Shown: one piece after another, positions 36,601 to 44,681 of the stretch | How positions within the stretch are numbered: position 1 is the first letter of the stretch | Layout: every line of letters starts with the position of its first letter | DNA from: Liolophura sinensis | Taxonomy: Eukaryota; Mollusca; Polyplacophora; Chitonida; Chitonidae | Assembly: GCF_032854445.1 (NCBI RefSeq) | Contig: NC_088305.1 | Span: 22,484,955 to 22,548,954 of the forward strand | Reading direction: 5' to 3' | DNA: 64,000 nucleotides | Notes under the pieces: generated by a model | The model's database searches: none | What the model saw: only the letters and a program-made list of their open reading frames with translations | What the model was told of the DNA's origin: nothing | Position numbers and translations under genes: made by a program

Positions 36601-39542
36601 TATTATCTACATACACATTTATACAGTCCCTCAAAACATCCACAAACTTAGCATGATTCTGTATGATTACGAGTGCATGTGTGGCAATTTCATGTCAATG
36701 ATAACCAAATTTAAACACTAATTAAAGAGGCTTATTCTCTTTAATACTTGAAATATCTACATCCTGTAAGCACACTGCATTCAATATTTACATCTTTTCC
36801 CAATATGTAAAACATTGTGTAACACAAGTCACATTAGCTCAACAATTACCTAATTATAGTAACAGTCTGTGGAGATATGAATCTAATAAAACTCCCACTG
36901 CAAGAACAATGTTGATTTTACACAGCAACATAGTGCAAGTCAACAGTCAGGGTACAACCAAGCAGGAATGTGGGAAATGCAACTTAGTGCTTATTCTACT
37001 TACCAAATGCTGAAATGTCTCACAAAGTAAACAGTGTTGTGAAAAACTGTTACAAAGTAAACTGTGTGATGAAAAGTGTTACAATGTAAACACTACATTG
37101 AAATAAACACTGGTGCTGGCCCAGTTGTGCAAATTCGACCTGTTTACACATCAGTTTGTGTTACTATTTTACACCTATGAATGGGGTCATGCAGTTTACA
37201 AAGGCACACAGAAAAATTTAATTCAGTTTGACATATTTCCTGGTCCCACACTTAACAAGACCAAAAGGCTAACAGTTTGCAAATTAGGAACAGTGCTATT
37301 AGGAATGTGGACCGTCCAACTCTATTCGCTTTCTTTATTGGAGGAGAGGATAAATCAGTATGACATAATGACGGAGTAACAGGGTGTGAGGTGGGGCTAG
37401 GCCTATTGTGCAGTACCCCATTGTCCAGAAGTGTGCCAACAGCTGGGTATTTCAAGGTCATAAGGAATCACAACTGCTAAAGGCAACTGCAACCTCTAGA
37501 ATATTACCACAAGATGAGGAGGGTGGGGGGTGGGGGGGTGGGGGGAGGGGGCAGAGATGGTGCACATGAATAGAATGATAAGGTTTAAAGATAAGGTAAA
37601 TCATGGGGGTGGGGTGTTTAATGCCTGGAGTGAGGTGGGGGGTTGGGGTGTATATAGAAGAGCATGTAAAAAAAAAAAGGGGGGGGAGACAGTAGTGTTG
37701 AGGGGGGGGGGGCAGTAGTGTTGCTGGTTAACAATAGGTATACTGAAGCCAGTAGGGGTGAAGAAAGCAAAAAAGCAACGTAGCCAGAAAGTTGTGAATG
37801 AGAAAGAGGTGGACAAGTAAAAGGGAAAGGAAAGGGGAAATGAACAAGGGAAGCAGCAGTTGTCATAGCCATATACCGAAACTATTGTTTATCTCTTCAT
37901 TCATTTTACTACCACTGTCCATGTATCCAAGTCAGCTACCCTCACACTGGCCTTCTTGTTGTCCACCATAAAGCAGTTCTAAATATTACACACTATACTC
38001 AACTTTTCTGCACATGGAGTAGCAAATTTCACCTACTTTTTAATTTGATTTTATAGACAAAACTACATGGGTTGGGCGAGTTAAATTCAGGGATTCACCA
38101 ACAGTCTACACAAAATACAGCCCTCAAAATATGCTTGAATAAACATGGAGACATATGAAAGGCTAAAAAAATTACAGTGTGTCATATATTGGATTATAAG
38201 ATATCTTGCAGAAGAACTTGACTGTGCAATGATCCTTCTGCCTACATCCAGGGACACTTCTTTGAATCCCATCTTAATAAGCAGACTGTGCTAGGCTACC
38301 TCCCAGTGTATCATGACAAAATCACATGAAGCAAGATGTTTGACTCATCTAACCAGAGAGCATAAAGGTGGGGCTTACAGGTTAATTAGGGGTATTGTTT
38401 AGCTTCAGCTAACTCTGTACTTTACCATTATAACGGACAAAAAATATTTGTTTCAATCACCCATCCCCCCCCACCCCCCAAACCGTGGGATCAACACTTG
38501 TCTGTTCATCTGTTGGCAAATATCACTATTTCCGGTTATTACTGTATGGAAGGTACAATATCCTTGTGTTTAGTTTTGTGTGCTATCTGCAATGTGTTAT
38601 ATTCTAGACTGTAATCAATATATGTACACACACACGCAGTGATCTACCTACCACGGGGCATGACGAGTATGTACATCAGGGGAGCACACAAGCAGAGTGC
38701 ACACATACAAACAGCCTGGGTCAATTAATATTTATATATGCTGAGCCAGAGCAATGATGTGAAGCACCAGAGCATGAATACAGAGTTTACACAGCAACAG
38801 CAAAAAAGACAGGGCAAAATCAAAATCAGAGTTAGGAGATTGTGCAACAAATAAAGGTACACAAATACATTACACACCTAGGTCAGGTATACCATTTCAA
38901 ATGTATTAAGTGCCGTCTCCATAATACGCTATACTCCCACGACTTCGTGTTGGTTTAAGAAGCTCGACCTAGACATGTACTAATAGTATAGTATTCTGTT
39001 TCTACTCCTAGGGTTTTCAGAGTTTTAATTCAGATGTTCAATGTGTAAGAGAGACCGGTCGCTTGAGTGATTCTGTATAGTCTGGTTGTGTAGCCATGTT
39101 AAACACAGCGAGACGCCGGGAGCGTTTGGCGGGCACGGACTGTATCAGAAGTAGCGGCTAAACCTTCCTACGCCCAACCCACGTATACTGCCGGCTCACC
39201 TTGAGCTTAGAAACACCGCAACACGTCGTATTTCTGACGCACCAACTCGCCAACAGGCTGTAGCATTGCCTTCTAGAATGAAACCTGTTGGCCAGTTCCA
39301 TGGCTGGCGAGGTTTTGGAGCAGGATTCTCAGCGCGATGTGATGAGTTGTGGAGGTCAGCTAACACCGCCATAATCACAGCGTGCTCATGGCATACCGGC
39401 AGATCACTCAGCAAAACCACCGCGATTTTCTTGCTGTCTAAATCCTTACACACCGCTCTCCTAACTAAACAAAATGAACCAATTTATTCTCACCTGTCTG
39501 TAGCGTAAAGGCGCACACTAGTAAAGCTCCGAGTCTCTCCAT
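12516..39542 (-). CDS. GPI-anchored immunoglobulin-superfamily membrane protein (seven exons, 388 aa)
   Basis: Coding exons 39542-39494, 29948-29703, 27854-27762, 23597-23223, 21377-21190, 20653-20524 and 12601-12516 sum to 1167 nt and give one open frame; phases agree at all six junctions (1,1,1,1,0,1). Product: signal peptide (about 1-20); Ig1 (18-129) with Cys40, Trp54 and the DDGAYKC motif (Cys110); Ig2 (130-254) with Cys167 and Cys233 but no core Trp; Ig3 (255-360) with Cys277 and Trp290 but no second core Cys; then a small-residue stretch (RGSIGGQGR, 361-369) and a hydrophobic end (370-388) with no cytosolic tail, the usual GPI-attachment signal. One N-glycosylation sequon is seen at Asn263. 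Such proteins act at the outer cell surface in adhesion or recognition; the ligand and exact family are unknown. Introns reach 9.5 kb (first) and 7.9 kb (last). An alternative is a short type I membrane protein rather than a GPI form. Additional or alternative exons cannot be excluded. Confidence 0.82.
12602..16317 (-). other. Last intron of the IgSF gene, 3' part
   Basis: It contains a low-copy repeat at 12858-13010 and a 96-codon minus-strand frame at 13611-13901 (see findings). A 95-codon frame at 15586-15873 has an acceptor-like TTGCTCAAGTTTTCAG inside it but no fitting phase. Otherwise nothing is supported. Confidence 0.45.
12858..13010 (+). repeat. ~50-bp repeat, three diverged units
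   Basis: Units share AGCCAGATAAGCCYTG, GTCTGAACTG and a CAGTAGACC-like end. Short and diverged. Confidence 0.5.
16318..16645. mobile_element. MITE-like element with ~95-bp imperfect terminal inverted repeats
   Basis: The left arm (CATTTATTTTTTTAGG, TAAAGAG, GTGGGCTTTATGGACCATAC, TTTAGGAACT) matches the reverse complement of the right arm (AGTTCCTAGATGCCG, TATAGTTCATAAAGCCCATC, CTTTAAAAAAATCCG, AAATAAATG). About 328 bp, non-coding, inside the last IgSF intron. Arms differ at many positions, so the insertion is old. Confidence 0.65.
16840..16912 (+). repeat. G-rich stretch with G-quadruplex potential
   Basis: Repeated GGG runs (GGGTTAGGGTGGAAAGGGTG, then GGGTGGAGGG and GGGGGGAGGGGG) on the plus strand, i.e. 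C-rich in the nascent minus-strand transcript. Confidence 0.6.
16948..17005 (-). mobile_element. SINE-A 3' fragment, decayed
   Basis: GCGCCATACTCAACAAATAT, TTCACTCACACGACAGAAGC and CAGCAT match the reverse complement of the SINE-A tail with substitutions. Confidence 0.5.
17342..17490 (-). mobile_element. SINE-A 3' two-thirds
   Basis: TTATCTGATTGGTGTTTTAC, GCCGTACCCAAGAATGTTTC, GAGCCCGGGGGAAACCCACG and ATCATCTGCAGGTTGCTAGC: well preserved, head missing. Confidence 0.88.
17491..20523 (-). other. Last intron of the IgSF gene, 5' part
   Basis: No coding sequence supported. It holds a poly-G run at about 19215-19230 and A-rich runs at 19860-19871 and 20351-20383. The ORF-like stretches at 19136-19588 and 19891-20283 have no recognisable domain. 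Confidence 0.45.
20524..20653 (-). CDS. IgSF gene exon 6: end of Ig-like domain 3
   Basis: A pyrimidine-rich tract ends in the less common acceptor TTAAAG, and the donor is ATGA|GTAAGT. The 130 nt enter in phase 0 and leave in phase 1, fitting exons 5 and 7. It reads DTIYELRAKVSQNDLSHVV, an F-G hairpin in which the usual Cys after Tyr is absent. The phase fit on both sides is the main support. Confidence 0.72.
20765..20855 (-). mobile_element. SINE-A 3' fragment in intron 5
   Basis: TTATTTCTTTGTGTTTTACC, AAAATATTTCACTTACATGG and GGCCAGAATTATGGTGGGAG: decayed reverse complement of the tail region. Confidence 0.7.
21011..21150 (-). mobile_element. SINE-A fragment in intron 5
   Basis: TTATTTACATGATTGGTGTT, TTCACTTATACAACAGCAAT and GTGCGGCCGGAGAGGAAGCT. 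It lies next to the 20765 copy, in the same orientation, ending about 40 bases from the exon 5 donor. Confidence 0.8.
21190..21377 (-). CDS. IgSF gene exon 5: first part of Ig-like domain 3
   Basis: The acceptor GTCATTTACAG and donor TCAAAG|GTGAAG give 188 nt, entering in phase 1 and leaving in phase 0. It reads VMIECTIK and KISWFVDNED (Cys277, Trp290), and has one sequon NVT. An extra Cys261 lies in strand A. Confidence 0.82.
21490..21965 (+). repeat. 39-bp minisatellite, about 12 units, in intron 4
   Basis: The unit is TGATGAGAGCTAATGTTTAC followed by AGCTCAGGRTTCCATCAAT. A variant unit (GGGTTCTACCCCATGATGAG, AGGACCG) recurs at about 21640 and 21797, showing that a multi-unit block was duplicated. 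Confidence 0.92.
21966..23222 (-). other. Intron 4 of the IgSF gene, remainder
   Basis: AT-rich, with A-rich runs at 23073-23101; no feature supported. Confidence 0.5.
23223..23597 (-). CDS. IgSF gene exon 4: Ig-like domain 2
   Basis: The acceptor CTCTGTCTGTAG and donor AAAG|GTGTGT give 375 nt, phase 1 on both sides, so a whole domain module on one exon. Cys167 (LVLNCKV) and Cys233 (EMSCSAW) are 66 residues apart. The core Trp is replaced (AQVMVKI). The module ends ALLKVK, parallel to TVK at the end of Ig1. Confidence 0.85.
24312..24332. repeat. Perfect 9-bp GC hairpin
   Basis: GAGGGGGGC, loop AGC, GCCCCCCTC, inside a GC-rich patch (24245-24345) that stands out from the intron. It lies about 330 bases past the 3' end of the decayed hAT reading frame and may belong to that transposon's 3' terminus (inference). 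Confidence 0.7.
24662..26318 (-). pseudogene. Decayed hAT-type transposase in intron 3 of the IgSF gene
   Basis: The minus-strand frame begins near 26302 after an acceptor-like ATATTTCAG and reads a BED-like C-x2-C...H patch (FCIWCASDINYASRGWKAIE), then meets a TGA at 26054-26052. The same frame continues with IPQRYVATRWLSVYD, a typical hAT segment, meets a second stop (TACCAGTGA, about 25870) and shifts frame in the A-rich tract at 25803-25823. The long open part (25800-24662, about 380 codons) has hAT C-terminal features: FHGPQVESSFSVMNYV resembles the dimerisation region, and the end is Lys/Arg-rich. The central transposase segment between the BED part and RWLSVY is missing. Same strand as the host gene. 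A domesticated gene is unlikely given two stops and a frameshift, though the long 3' frame is unusually intact. Confidence 0.75.
27150..27761 (-). other. Intron 3 of the IgSF gene, 5' part
   Basis: Contains a C-run at about 27264-27277. The stretch 27600-27790 has two similar copies of a TTAC-CTTATG/CGCTTAACAGTCAGAGTCTC motif: 27664-27700 (TAACAGTCAGAATCTCCTTT) and 27763-27790. The first looks like a partial duplicate of the end of exon 3. Confidence 0.5.
27762..27854 (-). CDS. IgSF gene exon 3: end of Ig domain 1
   Basis: The acceptor TGTTACTTTGTAG and donor AAGC|GTAAGTTT give 93 nt. It begins VQKSDDGAYKCFVEE, carrying the D-x-G-x-Y-x-C signature of strand F, and ends ETLTVK, the G strand. 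Too short for a simple ORF search; found from exon 2 by phase. Confidence 0.88.
27970..28095 (-). mobile_element. SINE-A fragment, decayed
   Basis: TGACTGGTGCCTTACACCTG, ACTTAAGAACAATTCATTGG, TATGACAGCGACCAGCATTA, TGATGAGAGGAAAGCGGAAA: reverse complement of tail and middle. Confidence 0.65.
28205..28345 (-). mobile_element. SINE-A fragment, strongly decayed
   Basis: AATTTATTTGATTACCTGAC, GCCATACTGAAGCAGTTTTT and CACTTATTATAAGATGGCTG follow the SINE-A 3' order. Confidence 0.45.
29055..29695 (+). repeat. ~29-bp minisatellite, about 20 units, in intron 2
   Basis: The unit resembles GTGTATACTCTGTTATATGG CATTGTAAA. Units vary, and several ORFs of 60-130 codons on both strands are by-products of the array. 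It ends about 8 bases before the donor of exon 2. Confidence 0.92.
29703..29948 (-). CDS. IgSF gene exon 2: first part of Ig domain 1
   Basis: The acceptor TTTTCTCTTCACAG and donor AAAG|GTAAAT give 246 nt, phase 1 on both sides. It reads AVFTCRVTG, then a Trp at TVKWAKVD, and ends with FVYKFTIK, i.e. strands B to E of an I/V-type Ig domain. A minisatellite starts about 10 bases after the donor. Confidence 0.88.
30537..30790 (+). repeat. ~80-bp tandem repeat, three units, in intron 1
   Basis: Units share ACATCACCTACTAATTAGCA, CCTAGGGT, CAGTGTAACCTGG/CAGTGTCACTTGG, and TATATTACACCMTGACAT. Confidence 0.8.
30955..31165 (-). mobile_element. SINE-A copy, full length but diverged, intron 1
   Basis: TTTATTTATCAATCTGATTG, CTTATACAATGGCGGCTAGC, GAGCCCGGGGGAAACCCAGA, GAAGCCAGCATGAGCTTGAC, then the head GCTGGCGTGCTACCGC and GGAGGCC. 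Confidence 0.85.
31706..31948 (+). mobile_element. SINE-A copy, full length, intron 1
   Basis: GGGGCTTCCGTGGCTCAGTT opens the head; AATTCAAGTCCAGCTCATGC marks the B box; the copy ends ATTCTTGAGTATGGCGTAAA, ACACG and AATCAAATAAATAAAATAA. An internal deletion removed the CCCCCGGGCTCTGCC segment. Confidence 0.9.
31949..34129 (-). other. Intron 1 of the IgSF gene, unassigned
   Basis: Apart from the 32405 fragment, no exon or known repeat was identified. Around 32830-32950 several GACGTCA-like and TGACG motifs cluster, without a linked gene start. Confidence 0.4.
32405..32462 (+). mobile_element. SINE-A internal fragment
   Basis: CACTTTCCTCCCACCAGAAT, GCTGGCTGTTTGAGAATGGC, GTAAATCACAA. Short; it retains the tail core without the TTGAGTA stretch. 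Confidence 0.45.
34130..34465 (-). mobile_element. SINE-C copy, full length, intron 1
   Basis: On the minus strand: head AGTAGCCTAATGGTTAGAGC, GTTGGCCTCAAAGTCGGGAG, then GGTCATACCAAAGACTTC, TAGAGGCTAGAGCAAGGAAA, GGCAGCAGCACTTTGGCAGC and tail TCATATGACTGAAAAAATTG, TTAAGC. This is the reference copy for SINE-C here. Confidence 0.88.
35796..36015 (+). other. Unassigned open segment with protein-like composition
   Basis: In the frame ending TAA at 36013-36015 the sequence reads CLVCESPKVFQNQSDS, then INPLLAKIVGGLACEIHAVN, then RYTDDGLVKRINS. There is no start codon or definite splice site. It may be a remnant of an exon or transposon protein on the strand opposite to the host gene. I do not recognise a family. 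Confidence 0.25.
36343..36465 (+). repeat. ~61-bp direct duplication
   Basis: AATAGTTAACTTATACAAAT, GTTCACACAGCTGAAAATTT and CAAAATTTCAAA recur after about 61 bases with a few changes. Confidence 0.85.
36466..39493 (-). other. Intron 1 of the IgSF gene, 5' part
   Basis: G-rich blocks lie at 37515-37560 and 37605-37715 and a C-rich block at 38460-38483. From about 39050 to exon 1 the sequence becomes CpG-richer (GAGACGCCGGGAGCG at about 39110), as expected just inside a promoter-proximal region. No extra exon seen. Confidence 0.45.
37515..37715 (+). repeat. G-rich tract with strong G-quadruplex potential
   Basis: GGGTGGGGGGTGGGGGGGTG, GGGGGAGGGGGC and later GGTGGGGGGTTGGGGTG and two G-runs of 8-11. 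In the minus-strand transcript these become long pyrimidine tracts. Confidence 0.75.
39494..39542 (-). CDS. IgSF gene exon 1: signal peptide
   Basis: The ATG at 39542-39540 begins MERLGALLVCAFTLQT and the exon ends CAGACAG|GTGAGA in phase 1. The hydrophobic core followed by small residues is a typical secretion signal. It sits just downstream of a CpG-rich, CRE-containing stretch, which supports the start. Confidence 0.8.
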
Positions 39543-39544
39543 CG

Positions 39545-39700
39545 TCCGTCTCTTTCCCGTTAAAACCACCCCTTAAAATCCTTCCACAGTAGCACCGGCG
39601 AAATTGCAGTGGAGAAGCCTATCCAAACAGGACTGGCAGCTTGGGTCACGAGTGACGTCACGCCGCGCGCGGGACAAATTCAACCTCCTTTATCGAAAGA
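39545..39700 (-). promoter_or_regulatory. Probable promoter of the IgSF gene with a palindromic CRE
   Basis: Immediately upstream of the ATG the sequence is CpG-rich (CGCCGCGCGCGGG at about 39661-39673) and holds a perfect TGACGTCA at 39653-39660, about 110 bases before the start codon. A CRE at this distance in a CpG-rich stretch is typical of a proximal promoter. No TATA box is clear. The transcription start is not determined. Confidence 0.5.
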
Positions 39701-41705
39701 ACTCCGATTTGCACCTGCAGAAAAAGGTAGACAAAGGTATCAAGCTGTAAAACTGGTCTGCCGGGGCCCACGTAAGCCCCACAGGGGGTCCTTTGCCCCC
39801 CGGACTGTGGTTAGGTGTCTTCTTGAAGCTGAGATGCTTTAAGAGTCCAAGAATAACACAGGCAATAGGATTTTAATCTCCCAAACTGGACTTTGTGTTA
39901 CGTGGCCTGAAACGCGCAACATTACCTGTGACTACGCATAGTGTCTACTTAAAAAAGGGAGGTTATGAATAAACCTTTCCGGTTGAGTAATGGTTTATTT
40001 CACATTTTTCTAATTCACGCCTACATATTTTTTTATTCACGCCTACCTAAAAAATAAATAATAATAAAAAAAAATCGTTGCTATATATACGGATATAAAA
40101 GTGAATTCGCGAATTGTATGTATGACGAATGTCGCCTGTTTGCCCTTACACCAAACTGCAACTTGACTGAAAGCGTACAAAACTGATTTCAGCTTTGTTT
40201 GACAACAGCAGATAGCTTCTAAGGCCTCTATGACAAAGGGGAATGATGGTGCCATAGAAATAGGACAAGAAACACGGAGTACAATATAGAATTACATATG
40301 TATAAGAGGAAACCTTGTTATTGTCTCGTGTCCTGGACCAGGACGTGATGGTAGTTCTAGGATATCAGTCTTTTCCCGTTTAAATTGTCTTCGCCAAATG
40401 TATTGGATGAAACAGTATATACCCAAATTCCTCAAGCTTTTCGCATATGCAGTTTATGCAGATTTGTATTTAGATTTTTTAGACAAAGCTACACTGGTTG
40501 GATTGGCCAATTTCAGGGCTTCATAAAAGTATATTTTTATCAGTCAACACGGAATAATGCCGTCAGAATATACTTAATAAACAGAATAAATAAATACAGA
40601 ATAAACACCTTGCAAACCTGCGAAAATGTTAAGGAATCACAGTAATCTTTAATTATCTGCTAGACATGTTATATTTTATATACCTCTTATACACAAGTTT
40701 TTAAAATATTTAGTCTTTTGTCCACTTTGTTTCACTTGAGGACGAGTTAAAGTACTCCCGCGGAATTTTTTTTGACCAGGGCCCTCTGGCACAAAGAAAT
40801 CGTAGCCCAGCTATAAGTTGTTTATAAACGCAGTGGCAACATAGGTTTTTGTCGCCATGGTAGTTACAGTCAGCTTACTCTATACAATGGCTTTGTGCAA
40901 GCGCCCCGTGGAGTTCAAAAACTGTAGTCAAGTTCACTGTAATGACATCCAACTATCGTTTAAATCAGTGGATTATAGATTATAGAAGTAGGACTAAAAT
41001 CCGTGGATATATTTGCATACCTATATGATATTATACAAATTCGACACATTCACAAATGCACATATTTTTACCGGCTTGCAGAATTAAAACTATACGTTTT
41101 CCTTTTGCGGCAAACATACATACATGACATGTATCTATACCATTGTGAATATATCCGATCAAAATTGAATTCTATTTCTTTGGTATAGCAAGCTGAATTT
41201 AAAGTGTGAATTTTGGATATGGTTACGCCGGTTAATTTTATAAAACTTTTTCCAATTGCTTTCCTGAAGAGTAGATTCTATATAAAAGTGGAACCTCGAT
41301 CATTCCATGTCATGTAGATATAAGTACACCTTTCACAATAATTGATTTGTTTCTAGTGAATGATTTCACTGTAAAAACTGACGGTAGACGCCTAAATGAG
41401 AATAGAAAGACGAGAGCTGGAGCATAGCGTCCACGCACAAACGTTATATATAGTTTACATCTGAGTAAATCTACATGCATTAAAAAGTCTATTATACTAT
41501 ATATACATATATATTGTCAGTGGCGGGTCAATTCCCCAAATAAAGGTCACCCATGAGCTGTCCCATAGGTCAGACATCCACAGCTACTGTCACAAAACAC
41601 ACATGTAGGGACAACTTGCATATAGCTCACGCTACATAAACTGAACACCATCATCGTACAAGTTAAAAAAATTCTTCAGAATAGCGTTATACAACAATCA
41701 CATAT
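39701..41705. other. Unassigned intergenic DNA
   Basis: No supported exon or repeat. The sequence falls to strongly AT-rich after about 39950. Confidence 0.5.
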
Positions 41706-41707
41706 TT

Positions 41708-41942
41708 ACTGAACGGTAGATCCAGGGTCAATCCTGGGTCGAGTCACACCAAAGACGTTAAAAGAGGAAGCTGTAACTTCCTCGCTTGGCGAAGGAAGTG
41801 AAGCAGCACTAGATAAAAGAGCGGTGGAAATCCGTCCTGCAACAAGGACACACATTACATGCACTCTAAGGATTCCGTCGTCGTCATATGACTGTAAAAT
41901 TGTTAAGTACGACGTTAAACCCCAAGCACTCACTCACGCACT
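41708..41942 (+). mobile_element. SINE-B copy with internal deletion
   Basis: Head GGTAGATCCAGGGTCAATCC, GGGTCGAGTCACACCAAAGA; then CGTTAAAAGAGGAAGCTGTA; the central GACTGGTTGACCC-CGGGGCGGCTTAC part is missing; it resumes at GAAGCAGCACTAGATAAAAG and ends ATTGTTAAGTACGACGTTAA, ACCCC and CACTCACTCA. Confidence 0.88.
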
Positions 41943-41943
41943 C

Positions 41944-42155
41944 AAATATTTACACTTATTCGACGACGGCCAGCATTAGGCTGGGAGGAAAGCGGACAGA
42001 GCCCAGGGGAAACCCACGACCATCTGCAGGTTGCTGCAAGACCTCCCCATGCACGGCCGGAGAGGAAGTCAGCATGAGCTGGACTTGAACTCGCAGCGAC
42101 CTCAGGCTCTTGGGTAATTATACCGCTCCGGCGTGCTAACCGCCACGGAGGCCCC
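41944..42155 (-). mobile_element. SINE-A copy lacking its extreme tail
   Basis: It adjoins the SINE-B tail. TTATTCGACGACGGCCAGCA, GAGCCCAGGGGAAACCCACG, CACGGCCGGAGAGGAAGTCA, then head GGCGTGCTAACCGCCACGGA, GGCCCC. Confidence 0.88.
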
Positions 42156-43440
42156 TGCAGTCAAATAAGTTCTAAACTGAAATATATGAACATAATCGGA
42201 CGTTCTGAATTTGACTGATAGGCCATTTTTCTTAAAATGTTTTTTAAATGAGGATTGAGGCTTACAGAATAATTATAAATTATAGCAACCATGGAGAACG
42301 AATCGACATGGTGCGGTAAAGGTGAAGGGCGACGCGGTGGTAATTTGTGTGGGGTGGGGTGGGGGCAATAGAGGGAGGGTTGTCACGGTTCTGCCACTTC
42401 TCAGTTATCTCAAGCTGTTGGTCTGAGCACAGCTGCTACATGTATATGACCTGCAGTACACATGCCATTGTATGCATTTTGTAAAGCTGAGCTGTTATGG
42501 AAAGGCAGGACATAAGAGAAAGATTATGTGTCCGGATGATCGGCACTTTGATATACTTGGCCATAGTTCTGTTCCGTTTACAGGCGTTAAGATTTATTTA
42601 TTTAATTATTTATTTTCACCCAGCTTCTGTACGCTTCACTAATATGCTGACGTGTGGTATGATATGTATATAGGCTGTATAACATAATTTTACGTAATGT
42701 AACTTTGAGACTTGAGCTTGCACCTCTGTACCTAAACTAACAGTAATTCAACATGAATATGAGAGATCTGAATACACCGGGCTAGCTTCTCTGTTCCTCA
42801 CCATTTGTAGCCAAATGAGACCATAACTATCTCATTACCGACATAAAGACCGAGATCAAAAGGTTAAATCACGTGTTCTGCACACATATAATTGCAAACT
42901 GACACGCAATCTAGCGTGACGTCATCGCGACAGGAACGTACAGCTCGATGTAAAGCAAGTAAACGTACCCAGTATCTACCCTCTCCTGAGTGTTTAGAAC
43001 ACAGCTCATTCTCGAATTTGTCCGCCCAAAGGGGAGTAGGCCCCTCTACTTTGTTAAGATGTTGCTTTTCTGAAAACGCTGTAAGTGGTGGATGATAAAA
43101 ACAGAGTGGTAATATATACAGTGACCATGATGTAGAATAACATGATACCCATTTGTGAAGCGCACAGAAGGAAATCTGTAAAAGAAGTCCCAATACCTGG
43201 CGTCGCTTGTCGAAGGTGTGGAAGTGTTAGTTAAGCGTGTACTTAAAAACTGTCAGATCATAGCGTATAGCTGATTCAAAACCCTGATGGCAGAGGTCGT
43301 GGTAACTGAACTGTATGTCATCTAGGCCTTCTCATGCGTGACAGTTGTCATTTTCATTACACACATTATAGGATATATGAAAAGTATTTTTCGTCCTTTT
43401 TTTTTGGGCTTTTTAGCCTATCTTCATCGTGAGAGTTATT
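42156..43440. other. Unassigned intergenic DNA
   Basis: A G-rich patch lies at 42348-42380. The 109-codon minus frame 42864-43193 and an overlapping plus frame followed by GCT|GTAAGTGG (about 43080) are the only hints of an exon; neither has a recognisable domain. Confidence 0.4.
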
Positions 43441-43447
43441 TCAACAT

Positions 43448-44310
43448 CTTTACCAGCATCAGTAACCATTATTTCCAATGCCACCTTTACCAATGCTTGT
43501 ATAAACATCGTTACCAATGCTTGTATAACCATTTTAACGATGCTTGTAACACTTTTGCAAATGTTTGTAGCCATCCTTCCGAATGCCTGCAACCACCTTT
43601 ACCAATGCATGTAACCGTAATTCCCAATGTTGTATAACCATCTTTACCGATACCTGTAACCATCTTTACTAGCGCTTGTAAACATCATTCCCAATGTTTG
43701 TAAGCATCTTTACCAATGCCTGTAACCATCATTCTTAATGCTTGTAACCATCTTTACCAATATTTGTAACCACCTTTACCATGCTTGTAACCATAATTCC
43801 CAATGCTTGTATAATCATCTTTACCGATGCTTTTAACCATTTTTACCGATGCCTGTAACCATCTTTACCAGCGCTTGTAACCATCATTCACAGTGATTGT
43901 AACCATCATTACCAATGCCTGTAACCATTATTCCCAGTGATTGTAACCACCTTTACCACACTTGTAACCATCTCTACCAGTGTTTGTAATCATCTTTACC
44001 AAGACCTGTAACCAAGTTTATCAATCGTTGTAACCATCTGTACCAATGCTTGTATAACCATCTTTTGCTATGTTTACAACCATCTCTACCAGTGCTTGTA
44101 AAATTCCTTACCAATGCTTGTAACCATCTTTACCAAGGCTTGTAACCACCTTTACCAATTGTTTTAGCCACATTTACCAGTGCTTGTAGCCATCATTCCC
44201 ATTGCTTGTAACACGCTTTACCAATGCCTGTAAGTATCATTCCCAATGCTTGTAACCATCATTCCCAGTGCTTGTATAACTGTCTTTGCCAACGCATCTA
44301 ACTACATTTT
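43448..44310 (+). repeat. 22-bp minisatellite, roughly 35-40 units
   Basis: The unit is close to CTTGTAACCATCTTTACCAA followed by TG. Alternative central words (CATCATTCCCAATG) alternate with CATCTTTACC in blocks. Stop-free frames in its left part result from the repeat. Confidence 0.93.
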
Positions 44311-44681
44311 TTTCACCAAAATTGTGCGATGATACATTGCATTGCTTTCATTCCCTTAACATTCGTTTATTAGTTATTTCTAGATTGACTAATTCATTTA
44401 TTGCTTTGGCCCATATACCTTTCCAATTTGTTTTAATTGTATCACAATGGTGAATTCTCATTACCAGGAAGAGTCCTCCAGTTAACGTCATATATAGTGC
44501 GCTGCGTCAAGATACAACGTCATTTCTTAGAACACCAGACACTTGACCATACATCAAATACGGCACCAGTCATAACACCTAGCAACAGCGCCGCTCCAAT
44601 TTCAGAATTTCGAGCTATGTATTAACCACGTATGAGCCTATACGATTTACAGCACATACTTACGGGGGGGGGGGGGAGGGG

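Noticed and set aside
42864-43193. Exon pair suggested by GCT|GTAAGTGG and a 109-codon opposite frame
   Set aside because: No acceptor in phase, no domain, and the two frames are on opposite strands.
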